A DNA stretch of 64,000 nt from Elusimicrobiota bacterium (GTDB lineage: Bacteria; Elusimicrobiota; Elusimicrobia; UBA1565), in NCBI GenBank assembly GCA_016196755.1, contig JACPXC010000059.1:124001-188000 (forward strand), read 5' to 3'. A program made the translations under genes and the position numbers. The notes under the pieces are model-generated. The model saw only the letters and a program-made list of their open reading frames with translations, did not search any database and was not told the origin of the DNA. Positions 7,533-15,209 of this stretch are shown one piece after another; position 1 is the stretch's first letter; every line of letters begins with the position of its first letter.

Positions 7533-10007
7533 TCAGGACGGCACGATCTTCGTGGTGACGAAGATCAGCAGCTCCACGCGCTTGCGGTCGACGAACTTGT
7601 TGCGGAAGAGGTAGCCGATTATCGGGATGTCGCCCAAGAGCGGCACCTTCGACACCCTCTCCTGCACCGAGTCGGTGATCAGACCGCCGATGACGACCGT
7701 CCCGCCGTCCTGCACGATGACGGTGGTGTCGGCTTCACGGGTGTCGACCGAGATCGCCCCGGTCGTCCCGGCAGCCGCGGCGATGGCCGAGGGCTGTTTG
7801 ACGCTGGGCTTGATCTCGACGGTGATGCGGCCGTCGGCGTTGACCGTCGGCGTCACCTCCAGCGTGATGCCGGTCTTCTGTTCCAGGACCCTCTGGGAGA
7901 TGGTCTGCACGCCGGCCGAGGGAGTGATCTCGGTGGTGACGAAGGGGATCGTCGTCGTGATGTCGATCTTGGCCTTCTTGCCGTTGAGGGTGGTGACCTT
8001 CGGGTCGGAGAGCACCTTGGCCTTGCCCTGCGAGGCGGCGGCCGTCAGCGTGGCCGAGAGGAAGTAGTTGTTGGCCACGCGCCCGAACGTGAAGGCGCCC
8101 ACGGTCCGCGCGGCGGGCGCGAACACGCCGGTGCCGCGGCCTCCCGCGGCCGCCCCCACGCCGACCGTTGCCGCGGCGTTCTGGTCGAGCGGCGCCAGGA
8201 CCGGGCTGGCCGCCACGGCTGGGTTTTGGGTCGTGCCGATCATCGTCCGGCCCTGGTCGCCGAACATCCGGGACTGGTCCGTGCTGAGGTAGTCCCATTG
8301 GATGCCCAGCGACAGGTCCTTGGTGAGCTGCACCTCGACGAGCTTGGCTTCGATGAGGACCTGCTGGGGGCGGATGTCCAGCTCGCTGAGCAGGCGCTCG
8401 GCCGCCGCTATGCCATCCAGCGTGTCGGTGATGATGATGGAATTGGAGTTCTCATCGATGACGAAGGTGGCCTTGCGGCCCTCGGCGGCGGCGACGGCCG
8501 CGACCGACGCGGCCACCTTATCGGCTTTGGAGTATTTCAGCTTGATGACCCGGGTGCGGTTGACGGCGACGCTGCGCTCGGCCGTCAGCGAACCGGGGGT
8601 CATCACGCGGAGTATGTTCTCGCCCGACTGGCTGGCCACCAGCCCGCGCATCGAGAGCACGGTCAGGAAGGCCTCGTTGAACGGCACGTCGCGGAGGTTC
8701 AGGCTCAGGCTGCCGTTGACGTCCGCGCCGTAGACGATGTTGATGTTGGCCTTCTGAGCCAGCAGGGCGAGGATGTCGTGGATGTCCATGTCGTCGAACT
8801 CGAGGGTGATCGGGTCGGTGGGCAGGTTGGAGAGGATGTCGCGGCGCTGGCGGCTGGCGGGCGGGCCGCCGGCGGAAGCCGGGGCGGCGGCGGAGGCCGC
8901 CGGCCGGGTGGGCGAGGCCTTCGGGACGCCGGCCATGCGGGACAGCTCCGCGGAGGCGTCGGTCGTCATCGTCTTGGGGAGCTTGGCGTCGGAGACCTCC
9001 GACGCCTCGGCCGTCACCGCCATCGCGGCGGGCGCGGCCCGGACGGGCGCCGGGACCGGCACCGGGATGGGCTTGGGCGCGGGCTTCGGGGCAGGTTTGG
9101 GCTCGGGTTCCGGCTCCGCCTTGGCGGCGGCCGCGGCCTGCGAGGCCGCCGCGGCGGCCTGGGCGGCCGCGGAGACGCCGGCCACTTCGAGGCGCAGGAC
9201 GGGACCGTCCCAGCGCGCCTTGTAGGCGGCCATCGACTTCAAGGAGAGGACGACCCGGGTCACCGGATTCGGGGCGGGCTTGAACTGGACCGCGCGCACG
9301 CGCGAGAGCACCGCGCCTTTGGCGGCCTGGGCGCGCGGTACGCCGCGGCCGAGCTCCACGGCGTCGAACTCGATGATGAGCCTGGGCGGCTTCTCGGTCG
9401 TGGAGATCACGAAGCGCGCCTCGCGGGTGAGGCGCATCGCCGCGGAGTCGGGGCCGGTCTCGACCGCCTCGAGCTTATTGGCGGCCGGCTTCTTCTCGGC
9501 CACCGCCGCGGGGGCATCGGTGACCGTCTCTGGGGTCTTGGCCGCGGGGACGGGGCTGGCGGGCGCCTCGGCGGCCTTCGCGGAGCCGTCGGCGGCCGCG
9601 AGCAGCTCGACGTCGAGCCGCGGGCCGTCCCATCGGGCGCGGTAGGTGACCATCTTCTTGAGATAGAGCACGACCCGGGCGATCGGCGAGGGCTCGCGCT
9701 GGTACTGACCGGCGCGGACTTTATCGAGGAAGGTCCCCTTGCCGCTCAGGACCTGCGACGGCCCCTCATACTCGGTGTCGAGCAGCTCGACGACCAGGCG
9801 CGGCGGCTCGGCGGTCGTGAATGCGTTGAACTGCGTGGGCCGGGAGAGGTTGATTGCGACCTTGTCGGAGCCTGCCTCGACGCCCTCGAGCACGGCCTTC
9901 TGCGCCTCCTGGGCCAGGAGCGGGGAGGGGGCCAGCAAGGCCGCCGCCGCCGTCAGGGCCACGACGCGCCGCAGGACCGCCCTCAGGTTCATCATCATAG
10001 GGGTCAT
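7533..10007 (-). CDS. pilQ: Type IV pilus secretin PilQ
   Basis: 824 residues. An N-terminal signal peptide (ALTAAAALLAPSPLLAQ) is followed by two AMIN domains (roughly residues 35-130 and 180-285), an Ala/Pro/Glu/Lys-rich linker (about 285-385), the secretin N0/STN region beginning PITLEFDDMDIHDILALLA, an N1 domain, and the secretin core with VLIEAKLVEVQLTKD and the C-terminal GGLITDSVQERVSKVPLLGD signature. It forms the outer-membrane ring through which the pilus emerges. The ATG at 10007 overlaps the pilP stop (ATGA), but the GGAGG lies almost against it; the ATG at 9998, about 10 nt after the GGAGG, may be the true start. AMIN domains normally bind peptidoglycan. It is the last of the five pil genes. 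Confidence 0.95.
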   Translation of the reverse strand: MTPMMMNLRAVLRRVVALTAAAALLAPSPLLAQEAQKAVLEGVEAGSDKVAINLSRPTQFNAFTTAEPPRLVVELLDTEYEGPSQVLSGKGTFLDKVRAGQYQREPSPIARVVLYLKKMVTYRARWDGPRLDVELLAAADGSAKAAEAPASPVPAAKTPETVTDAPAAVAEKKPAANKLEAVETGPDSAAMRLTREARFVISTTEKPPRLIIEFDAVELGRGVPRAQAAKGAVLSRVRAVQFKPAPNPVTRVVLSLKSMAAYKARWDGPVLRLEVAGVSAAAQAAAAASQAAAAAKAEPEPEPKPAPKPAPKPIPVPVPAPVRAAPAAMAVTAEASEVSDAKLPKTMTTDASAELSRMAGVPKASPTRPAASAAAPASAGGPPASRQRRDILSNLPTDPITLEFDDMDIHDILALLAQKANINIVYGADVNGSLSLNLRDVPFNEAFLTVLSMRGLVASQSGENILRVMTPGSLTAERSVAVNRTRVIKLKYSKADKVAASVAAVAAAEGRKATFVIDENSNSIIITDTLDGIAAAERLLSELDIRPQQVLIEAKLVEVQLTKDLSLGIQWDYLSTDQSRMFGDQGRTMIGTTQNPAVAASPVLAPLDQNAAATVGVGAAAGGRGTGVFAPAARTVGAFTFGRVANNYFLSATLTAAASQGKAKVLSDPKVTTLNGKKAKIDITTTIPFVTTEITPSAGVQTISQRVLEQKTGITLEVTPTVNADGRITVEIKPSVKQPSAIAAAAGTTGAISVDTREADTTVIVQDGGTVVIGGLITDSVQERVSKVPLLGDIPIIGYLFRNKFVDRKRVELLIFVTTKIVPS

Positions 10008-10474
10008 TCCTCCGCCTCCGAGGCGGACTCACCGAGCCGCAGGGTCTGGACGTCCTTGTCGGCCGTCATCAAAGTGACCGTCTTCTGTCCGATCTTGACC
10101 GACCCGGTGACGCCGGGGACCGGCTTGCGCTTGCCGTCGAAGAGCTTCCCGCCGCGCAGGATGAAGCTCATGTTGGTGCCGGGGTCGATGAGGAGGGCCA
10201 TGGGGCCCGACTTGTCGCGCAAGACGCCCTTGAGCTCGAGGGTGTGTATGCTGAACTCCTCGGGGTCATACTCCTTGATGGCCTTGGTCGGGGCGACGAT
10301 GCCGGCACCCATGAGCTTCATGAACGGGTCGCGCAGGCGGGCGGCGCCGTAGATCTCCTCGACCGAAAGGGACTTGGTCGAGGCGGCGACGGCGGGGGCG
10401 GCCGCCGGGGCGGCCGGCGGGTTCGCCGCGGCGGACGCGGCGCAGAGCGCCAAGAGCAGGGAGAGGGCGGTCAT
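10004..10474 (-). CDS. pilP: Type IV pilus assembly protein PilP
   Basis: 156 residues. An exported N-terminus (ALSLLLALCAASAAA) precedes an Ala/Pro stretch and the PilP beta domain: EEIYGAARLRDPF, then HTLELKGVLRDKSG and the DGKRKPVPGVTGSVKIG segment. In well-studied systems PilP is a lipoprotein that links the PilN/PilO inner-membrane complex to the N0 domain of PilQ. The Cys in LLALC sits where a lipobox would be, but the -1 residue is Leu, so lipidation is doubtful; cleavage after ASAAA is the alternative. Overlaps pilO by 4 bases upstream and pilQ by 4 bases downstream. Confidence 0.88.
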   Translation of the reverse strand: MTALSLLLALCAASAAANPPAAPAAAPAVAASTKSLSVEEIYGAARLRDPFMKLMGAGIVAPTKAIKEYDPEEFSIHTLELKGVLRDKSGPMALLIDPGTNMSFILRGGKLFDGKRKPVPGVTGSVKIGQKTVTLMTADKDVQTLRLGESASEAEE

Positions 10475-11022
10475 CCTTTATATTGGTACGAGACGAGCTG
10501 GAACGTGATCCCCATCTTGCCCTCGCTGTCGGGCGTTCCGTAGGTGATGCCGCGGACGTTGAAGATGCGCTCCTCCACCGAGATCGCGGCGAGGAAGCGC
10601 CCGAGCTCGTGGAAACTGGCCTTCCCGGTCAGGCTGTAGGAGGTCTCGATGAAATGGGCCTGCGGTCGCGGGCTGCCGGCGGAGAAGGTCTGGATCTTGA
10701 AACTGTAGCGCCGCGCGATCGCGGTGATGACGTCGATGACGCCGGCCAGGTCGTTGACCTTGGGCAGGCGCTTCTCGGCCTCGAGGGCCTCGGTGTTGAG
10801 GCGCTCCAGGTCCTTCTGGATCTTGTTTAGCCTCACGGCCTGGCTCTTGGCCTTGTTGATCTTCCCCTCGGTCTCCTCGATCTGCTTCTTGGTCTCGGAG
10901 ATCTTCTCGGAGATAGGCAGCCAGAAATACTTGACGTAGGCGAAGCCGCCGCCGAAGAGCACGAGCACGCCCACCGCCAGGTACTTCTGCTGGTCGGGGG
11001 TGAGCTTGATGTTCACCGCCAC
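10471..11022 (-). CDS. pilO: Type IV pilus inner-membrane protein PilO
   Basis: 183 residues. One N-terminal transmembrane helix (YLAVGVLVLFGGGFAYV) is followed by a long coiled coil (about residues 38-85) and a ferredoxin-like periplasmic domain. It pairs with PilN to form the alignment complex between PilM on the cytoplasmic side and PilP/PilQ. The start is a GTG at 11022 with a G-rich stretch 6 nt upstream; a second in-frame GTG at 11016 is possible. It lies 16 nt after pilN and its stop overlaps the pilP start (ATGA). Confidence 0.9.
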   Translation of the reverse strand: MAVNIKLTPDQQKYLAVGVLVLFGGGFAYVKYFWLPISEKISETKKQIEETEGKINKAKSQAVRLNKIQKDLERLNTEALEAEKRLPKVNDLAGVIDVITAIARRYSFKIQTFSAGSPRPQAHFIETSYSLTGKASFHELGRFLAAISVEERIFNVRGITYGTPDSEGKMGITFQLVSYQYKG

Positions 11023-11038
11023 GGCAGGCCCCCCGCGC

Positions 11039-11599
11039 TCATTTCGCCGCCGCCGGCGCGTCCGGCTTGTACTTGAGCGACATCGAGAAAGTGACCAGGC
11101 CGTCGGCGGCGATGACGAGCCCGCCCATCGACGGCTCCTTGAAGCTGGCCGAAGTCTGCAGGGCGCGCAGCCACCGGGTGACGGCTTCGACGCCGGTGGC
11201 CTGGCAGCTCATGTTCACGGTGATGTTCGGCGCGCTGCCGGAGACGTTGAGCGCGCTCAGCCAGATGCCGTCGCCTAGCGCCTCGAGGAGCCGGGTCATG
11301 AAGCGCGGGTAGAACGGGCGCGCCATCAGGAGGTCCCCGATGACGTCGAGCCGGGCCTTGACCGCCTTGGCCTTGGCCTCGAGCTCCTCGACCTGCTTGA
11401 CGATGACCTCGAGGCGCTTGAATTCGGCCTCGGCCTCGACTAAGCGGTCGGCCAGGGTGACGCTCTTGTAGTAGTGCGAGAAAGAGACCGCGAGGAAGAA
11501 TACCCCGATGAAGGCGGCCGCCACGGAGACCTGGGCCAGGCGCTGCTTCTGCAGCTCCTTGTCGAGGATCTCCTGGGGGACTAGGTTTACCTTGATCAT
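11039..11599 (-). CDS. pilN: Type IV pilus inner-membrane protein PilN
   Basis: 186 residues. The first residues, MIKVNLVPQEIL, match the conserved cytoplasmic PilN peptide (INLLP in other species) that binds in a groove of PilM. A transmembrane helix (VSVAAAFIGVFFLAVSF), a coiled coil (about residues 50-85) and a ferredoxin-like periplasmic domain follow. It heterodimerises with PilO. The ATG at 11599 overlaps the pilM stop (ATGA), so translation is probably coupled. Confidence 0.92.
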   Translation of the reverse strand: MIKVNLVPQEILDKELQKQRLAQVSVAAAFIGVFFLAVSFSHYYKSVTLADRLVEAEAEFKRLEVIVKQVEELEAKAKAVKARLDVIGDLLMARPFYPRFMTRLLEALGDGIWLSALNVSGSAPNITVNMSCQATGVEAVTRWLRALQTSASFKEPSMGGLVIAADGLVTFSMSLKYKPDAPAAAK

Positions 11600-12753
11600 G
11601 CCCAGTCCCTGTTGCGCCGCAGCGCGAGACCGGCGACGACCCCCAAGGCGGGCAGGAGGTCGGGCGGCAGGTCGGGCGGCAGCGCGGGCACGAAGGCCAG
11701 CGGGTTCATGACCGTGACCGGGACCTTGAGCTCGCCCGCCAGCGCCTTGGCGAGGTTCTTGAGCCGCGCCGAGCCGCCGGCCAGGACGATGCGCCCGATC
11801 GAGCGTTCCGGGCCCTGCGAGAGATAGAAGTCGACCGAGCGGTGCAGCTCGCCGACGAGGTCCTTGAGGACGCCGGAGACGGCCTGCGACACCCCCAGGG
11901 CGTCGCGGTTGCCGTCGGCCAAGGCCTTCTCCTTCTCCTCGGCGTCGATGAGCAGGCCATGCGCCTTCTTGGCCTCCTCGGCCTTGGCGGGGTCGTACTG
12001 CAGCGCCTTGGCGATGGCCTTGGTGAAGGTGTTGCCGGCGATGAAGACGTCGCGCACGACGCGCGTGACGCCGCCCTCGAGGATCGAGAGGTTGGTGACG
12101 GTGTGGCCGATGTTGAGGTAGAGGGTAGAGCCCATCTTGTCGCCGGCGCCGATGGCCTCATGGACGCTCTCCAGCGCGAAGGAGTCGACGTCGATGACGG
12201 TGGGCTTGAGGCCGACGCCGTCTAAGATCTCGACGCGGCTCAAGATGACGTCCTTCTTGGCGGCGACGAGGACGGTCTCCATCTTCTTCTGGCCTTCCTC
12301 GACGAGGTCGCCCAGGATGTGGAAGCCGAGCTGGACGTCGTTGATGTCGAAGGGGATGAAGGGCTCGGCCTCGGTGGCCAAGGTGGCGCGCAGCTCGCCC
12401 TTGGTCAGCTTGGGGAACTTGACGTAGCGCACGATGACGGCGTTGCCCGAGATGGCCGTGGCGGCGTGCTTGACTTGGGCGCCCTTCTCGATCAAGAGGG
12501 CCTTCAAGCGGTTGATGACCTGCTGTTTCTTCTCGTCCGGGGAGGCCTCGGCCTTGGCGTCGATCGGCGCGTAGCCCCAGGCCGCGACCTTCCAGACCAA
12601 GCCCTCCTTCTTGAGCTGGAGGATCTTGATGGAAAAGCTGCCCACGTCGACCCCGATGACGTCGGTGGGGCCGAACAGGAACGAAGCCTTGCCCTGAAGG
12701 GCTTTGAGATCTATGGCCGCGAATTTGGCCTTGATCGCTTCCAGACCCGCCAT
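11596..12753 (-). CDS. pilM: Type IV pilus assembly ATPase-fold protein PilM
   Basis: 385 residues with an actin-like (FtsA/ASKHA) fold: VIGVDVGSFSIKILQLKK is the phosphate-1 loop, LYLNIGHTVTNLSI the phosphate-2 region and IVLAGGSARLKNL the adenosine motif. PilM binds the PilN N-terminal peptide on the cytoplasmic face of the membrane. As the first pil gene it has a proper ribosome-binding site (AAGGAGA, 4-5 nt before ATG 12753), unlike many other first genes in this window. Upstream on the same strand are a TTGACA promoter and a terminator-like hairpin, annotated separately. No pilin or pilB/T/C gene is in the window. Confidence 0.93.
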   Translation of the reverse strand: MAGLEAIKAKFAAIDLKALQGKASFLFGPTDVIGVDVGSFSIKILQLKKEGLVWKVAAWGYAPIDAKAEASPDEKKQQVINRLKALLIEKGAQVKHAATAISGNAVIVRYVKFPKLTKGELRATLATEAEPFIPFDINDVQLGFHILGDLVEEGQKKMETVLVAAKKDVILSRVEILDGVGLKPTVIDVDSFALESVHEAIGAGDKMGSTLYLNIGHTVTNLSILEGGVTRVVRDVFIAGNTFTKAIAKALQYDPAKAEEAKKAHGLLIDAEEKEKALADGNRDALGVSQAVSGVLKDLVGELHRSVDFYLSQGPERSIGRIVLAGGSARLKNLAKALAGELKVPVTVMNPLAFVPALPPDLPPDLLPALGVVAGLALRRNRDWA

Positions 12754-12822
12754 TGCTCTCCTTTACTAGGTCCGTAGACGGCAACGCGCGCCTGCGGGCA
12801 CCCACCCGCAAACTTTCCGACC

Positions 12823-12858
12823 AAAAAAATACGCCGATGCCCCTTGGGGCCCTCGGCG
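12823..12858 (-). terminator. Terminator-like hairpin inside the pilM leader (candidate attenuator)
   Basis: On the minus strand an imperfect GC-rich stem (CGCCGA and GCCCC pairing with GGGGC and TCGGCG, with a small internal bulge, 12858-12832) is followed by TATTTTTTT (seven T, 12829-12823). It lies between the pil promoter and pilM, about 15-45 nt after the predicted transcription start, so it would stop the pil transcript early unless prevented. A second hairpin (TGCGGG pairing with CCCGCA, 12809-12792) lies between it and the ribosome-binding site. No gene on this strand ends nearby, so an ordinary end-of-gene terminator is unlikely. Confidence 0.6.
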
Positions 12859-12877
12859 CACTGCTACGACTCTCAGC

Positions 12878-12905
12878 TTTTAACAGGATTGGTGGCTATT
12901 GTCAA
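12878..12905 (-). promoter_or_regulatory. Sigma-70-type promoter of the pilMNOPQ operon
   Basis: On the minus strand a perfect TTGACA (-35, 12905-12900) is followed after 16 nt by TTAAAA (-10, 12883-12878), or after 17 nt by TAAAAG. Preceding TG bases give an extended -10 look. Transcription would start near 12870, leaving a leader of about 115 nt before pilM. This is one of the few promoters here with a canonical -35 box. Confidence 0.65.
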
Positions 12906-12967
12906 GGCCTTTTTGGTTACACGACCCCCACCTTCCTTTATAGTAGAATGCTCGCTCTCCGCTCCGC

Positions 12968-13663
12968 ATGGCTCCCACGACGACGCTCTTGTTCGATTAC
13001 GGCGGCACGCTCGACGACGACGGCCGCCCCTGGCTCGACCGCTTCGAGCCGCTCTGGCGCGCGGCCGGCGCCGCCCAGCCGCATGAGACTTTGGTCAGGG
13101 CGTTCTATGACGCGGACGACAATCTTGCCAAACTGCACGATCTCTCCACGCTGGGCCTCGAGGAAACCGTGCGCCTGCAGTGCGCCGATGCCGGAAAGGT
13201 CCTCTTGCCGGGCAACGACCAGGCCGCCCGGCAGGTAGCCGACCGCTTCACCGCGGACTGCCGCGCCGCCCTGAAGAAGAACCGCCCCCTCCTGCAGCGG
13301 CTCGCCGCCCGCTACAAGCTGGGCATCGTGTCGAACTTCTATGGGAACCTCGAGGCCATCCTCCGGTCGGAAGGACTCCTCGAGCTCTTCGACGCCGTGG
13401 CCGACTCGGCCAAGGTGGGAAGGGAAAAGCCCGACCCCGCGATCTTCAACTGGGCCCTGGAGCGTCTGAAGGCCAAGCCCGAGGAAGCGCTGATGGTCGG
13501 CGACTCGCTTAAGCGCGACATGGCCGGCGCAGAGGCGGCGGGCATCCCCCACGCCTGGCTGGCCGGCGACAAGGCGGAAGCGCGGGCCTGCTGTCCCGGC
13601 ACCCCGGTCCTGCGCAGCTTCGCGGACCTCGAGCCCCTGCTCCTCGGGGTGCCTGCGCGATGA
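12968..13663 (+). CDS. HAD-superfamily hydrolase (phosphatase)
   Basis: 231 residues. Motif I is LLFDYGGTLDDD (nucleophile Asp, with Gly in place of the second Asp of DxD, as in a number of HAD enzymes). Motif II is IVSNF, motif III the Lys in GREKPDPAIF and motif IV VGDSLKRDMAGA, so the four catalytic elements are present except for the altered second Asp. A helical cap domain occupies about residues 15-105. It opens the run of seven coupled genes to 19511; its stop overlaps the next start (ATGA). A phosphatase fits the last step of a phosphodiester pathway (removing a terminal phosphate), but that is inference. TATAGT and TAGAAT hexamers (12939-12949) lie 18-23 nt before the start. Confidence 0.85.
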   Translation: MAPTTTLLFDYGGTLDDDGRPWLDRFEPLWRAAGAAQPHETLVRAFYDADDNLAKLHDLSTLGLEETVRLQCADAGKVLLPGNDQAARQVADRFTADCRAALKKNRPLLQRLAARYKLGIVSNFYGNLEAILRSEGLLELFDAVADSAKVGREKPDPAIFNWALERLKAKPEEALMVGDSLKRDMAGAEAAGIPHAWLAGDKAEARACCPGTPVLRSFADLEPLLLGVPAR

Positions 13664-14376
13664 AGGCCGCGGGCATCATAGCGGCGGGCCTGGGGGAACG
13701 GCTGGCCGGCCTGCATCCCGGCCTGCCCAAGCCCCTGGTCCCGGTGGGCGGCAAGCCGCTGGTCCACTGGGTCGTCTCGGGCCTGCTCGACGCCGGCATC
13801 GAGCGCCTCGTCATCCTATTCAACAGCAAGGGCGACGCGGCTCGGGACGCGCTCAAGAAAGACTTCCCCGACGCCCCCATCGAGTTCCTAAGGGCCGACA
13901 CCCCGACCAGCTTCGCCAGCTTCCGGCTGGTCGCGGCGACTTTGGCCCGGAAGCACGACGCCTTCCTCATGAGCACGGTGGACGCGCTCATCCCCCCCGC
14001 CGAGGTCCGACGCTTCGCCTACGAGGCCCTGGTCCCTTTCCCGGGGATGACCGAGCCGGCCGCCGCGGTGGCGCTGACCCACTTCGTCGAAGACGAGAAG
14101 CCGCTCTGGGCCGACACCGACGCCGACGGCCGGGTCACCGCATTCGGCGACGCGGCCATAAAGCAGGCTGCCGTGACCTGCGGCCTCTACGCGATGACAA
14201 AAGAGTCGGCCCGGCACCTCCGAGAGTCCCCCGAGGCCCCGCGTCTCAGGGACTGGTGGACCGGGCTCTCCAAGTCCCATCCCATCCGGGGCGTGACGCT
14301 CTCCGACACAGTCGACGTCGACCGCCCCGAGGACCTGCCGGCCGCCGAGAGGATCACCCGATGCTTCGCTGCCTAG
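13660..14376 (+). CDS. Sugar/polyol-phosphate nucleotidyltransferase
   Basis: 238 residues with a Rossmann-like NTP-transferase fold. The signature AAGLGERLAG with LPKPLVPVGGKPLVHWV a few residues later is the nucleotide-binding loop and Lys of LicC/RmlA/GlmU-type enzymes, and MSTVDALIP gives the metal-binding Asp region. These enzymes join an NTP and a phosphorylated small molecule to make an NDP-activated product. Because the sixth gene of the set needs a CDP-linked alcohol, CTP is the likeliest nucleotide; this is inferred. The 3' end overlaps the next gene by 16 nt, and the ATG overlaps the HAD stop. Confidence 0.85.
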   Translation: MKAAGIIAAGLGERLAGLHPGLPKPLVPVGGKPLVHWVVSGLLDAGIERLVILFNSKGDAARDALKKDFPDAPIEFLRADTPTSFASFRLVAATLARKHDAFLMSTVDALIPPAEVRRFAYEALVPFPGMTEPAAAVALTHFVEDEKPLWADTDADGRVTAFGDAAIKQAAVTCGLYAMTKESARHLRESPEAPRLRDWWTGLSKSHPIRGVTLSDTVDVDRPEDLPAAERITRCFAA

Positions 14377-15209
14377 GCGTGTTCCGCGAGCTCCAGAACT
14401 CTCCCGGCCGGGAGACCGACGACGCCCTCATCCTCAAGGCCGTCCTGGAACAGCTCGAGGTGCTGGGAGTCAAGACCACGGCCGTCACGCCGGAAGAACT
14501 CGATGAGCTGCCGAATTTCGACTACGACCTCATCATCCCGATGTGCGAGGCGCCGGAACGCATCGCGCGGCTCGACGGCGCCGAGAAGCGCTCGCCCGGA
14601 ACGCTTTGGGTGAACCGTCCATCCTCGGTCCTGGCCTGCTACCGCACGAGCATGGTGCCGGTCCTCCAGGCCGAGCCGGGCCTGCGGCTCCCGCCCTCCG
14701 AGCTGCGCTCGGTGACCGGCGGCCCAGGCGAGCCGCCCAAGTTCCCGGCGCCCGAGGGCTGGTGGGCCAAGCGCGGCGACGTCCACAACACCTGCGACCA
14801 CGACGTGGTGCGCATCGCGCGCTGGTCCGACGCCTCGGCGATCTTGGGCGACTTCGAGCGCCGCGAGATCGTCCGCTGGGTGGTGCAGGCGCACCAGCCC
14901 GGGGACCTCGTCAAGTTCTACGGCGTGGGGCCGGGGCATTGGTTCACGTGGTTCTATCACGATCCCGTGCGCGCCAAAAGGATCCAATTCGACCTCGATA
15001 CCCTCGCCGGCCAGGCCGCCGCGGGCGCGAAGGCGTTGGGCTTGGAAGTGTTCGGCGGCGACGCCATCATCTCCGAGAGCGGGCAGATTTCGATCATCGA
15101 CCTCAACTCCTGGCCGAGCTTCGCGTTGGTGAGACACGGAGCCGCCGTTCAGATTTCCTGGCATCTCCAGCGCCGCCTCAAGGCCGTCCTGACCGGAAGG
15201 AACAAATGA
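14361..15209 (+). CDS. ATP-grasp-like protein of unknown substrate
   Basis: 282 residues from the ATG at 14361. Upstream in-frame codons fall inside the previous gene and were left out. The N-terminal half looks like a pre-ATP-grasp domain (NFDYDLIIPMCEAPERI). The C-terminal half carries VKFYGVGPGHWFTWFY and then GLEVFGGDAIISESGQISIIDLNSWPSF, which resembles the metal-binding D...D/N-x-N-x-x-P end of ATP-grasp ligases and kinases (RimK, D-Ala ligase or inositol-phosphate kinase type). Members use ATP to make acyl-phosphates and ligate amines, or to phosphorylate alcohols. Amino-acylation or phosphorylation of the polyol made by its neighbours is possible. I do not recognise a characterised relative. 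Confidence 0.6.
   Translation: MLRCLGVFRELQNSPGRETDDALILKAVLEQLEVLGVKTTAVTPEELDELPNFDYDLIIPMCEAPERIARLDGAEKRSPGTLWVNRPSSVLACYRTSMVPVLQAEPGLRLPPSELRSVTGGPGEPPKFPAPEGWWAKRGDVHNTCDHDVVRIARWSDASAILGDFERREIVRWVVQAHQPGDLVKFYGVGPGHWFTWFYHDPVRAKRIQFDLDTLAGQAAAGAKALGLEVFGGDAIISESGQISIIDLNSWPSFALVRHGAAVQISWHLQRRLKAVLTGRNK

Noticed and set aside
8880-9180. Ala/Pro/Glu-rich stretch in pilQ as a tandem DNA repeat or frameshift
   Set aside because: The frame stays open through it into the secretin domains, and similar linkers occur between AMIN and secretin parts in other PilQ proteins.
12754-12870. c-di-GMP (GEMM) riboswitch in the pilM leader
   Set aside because: The conserved GEMM core sequences are not present; only simple hairpins are visible.
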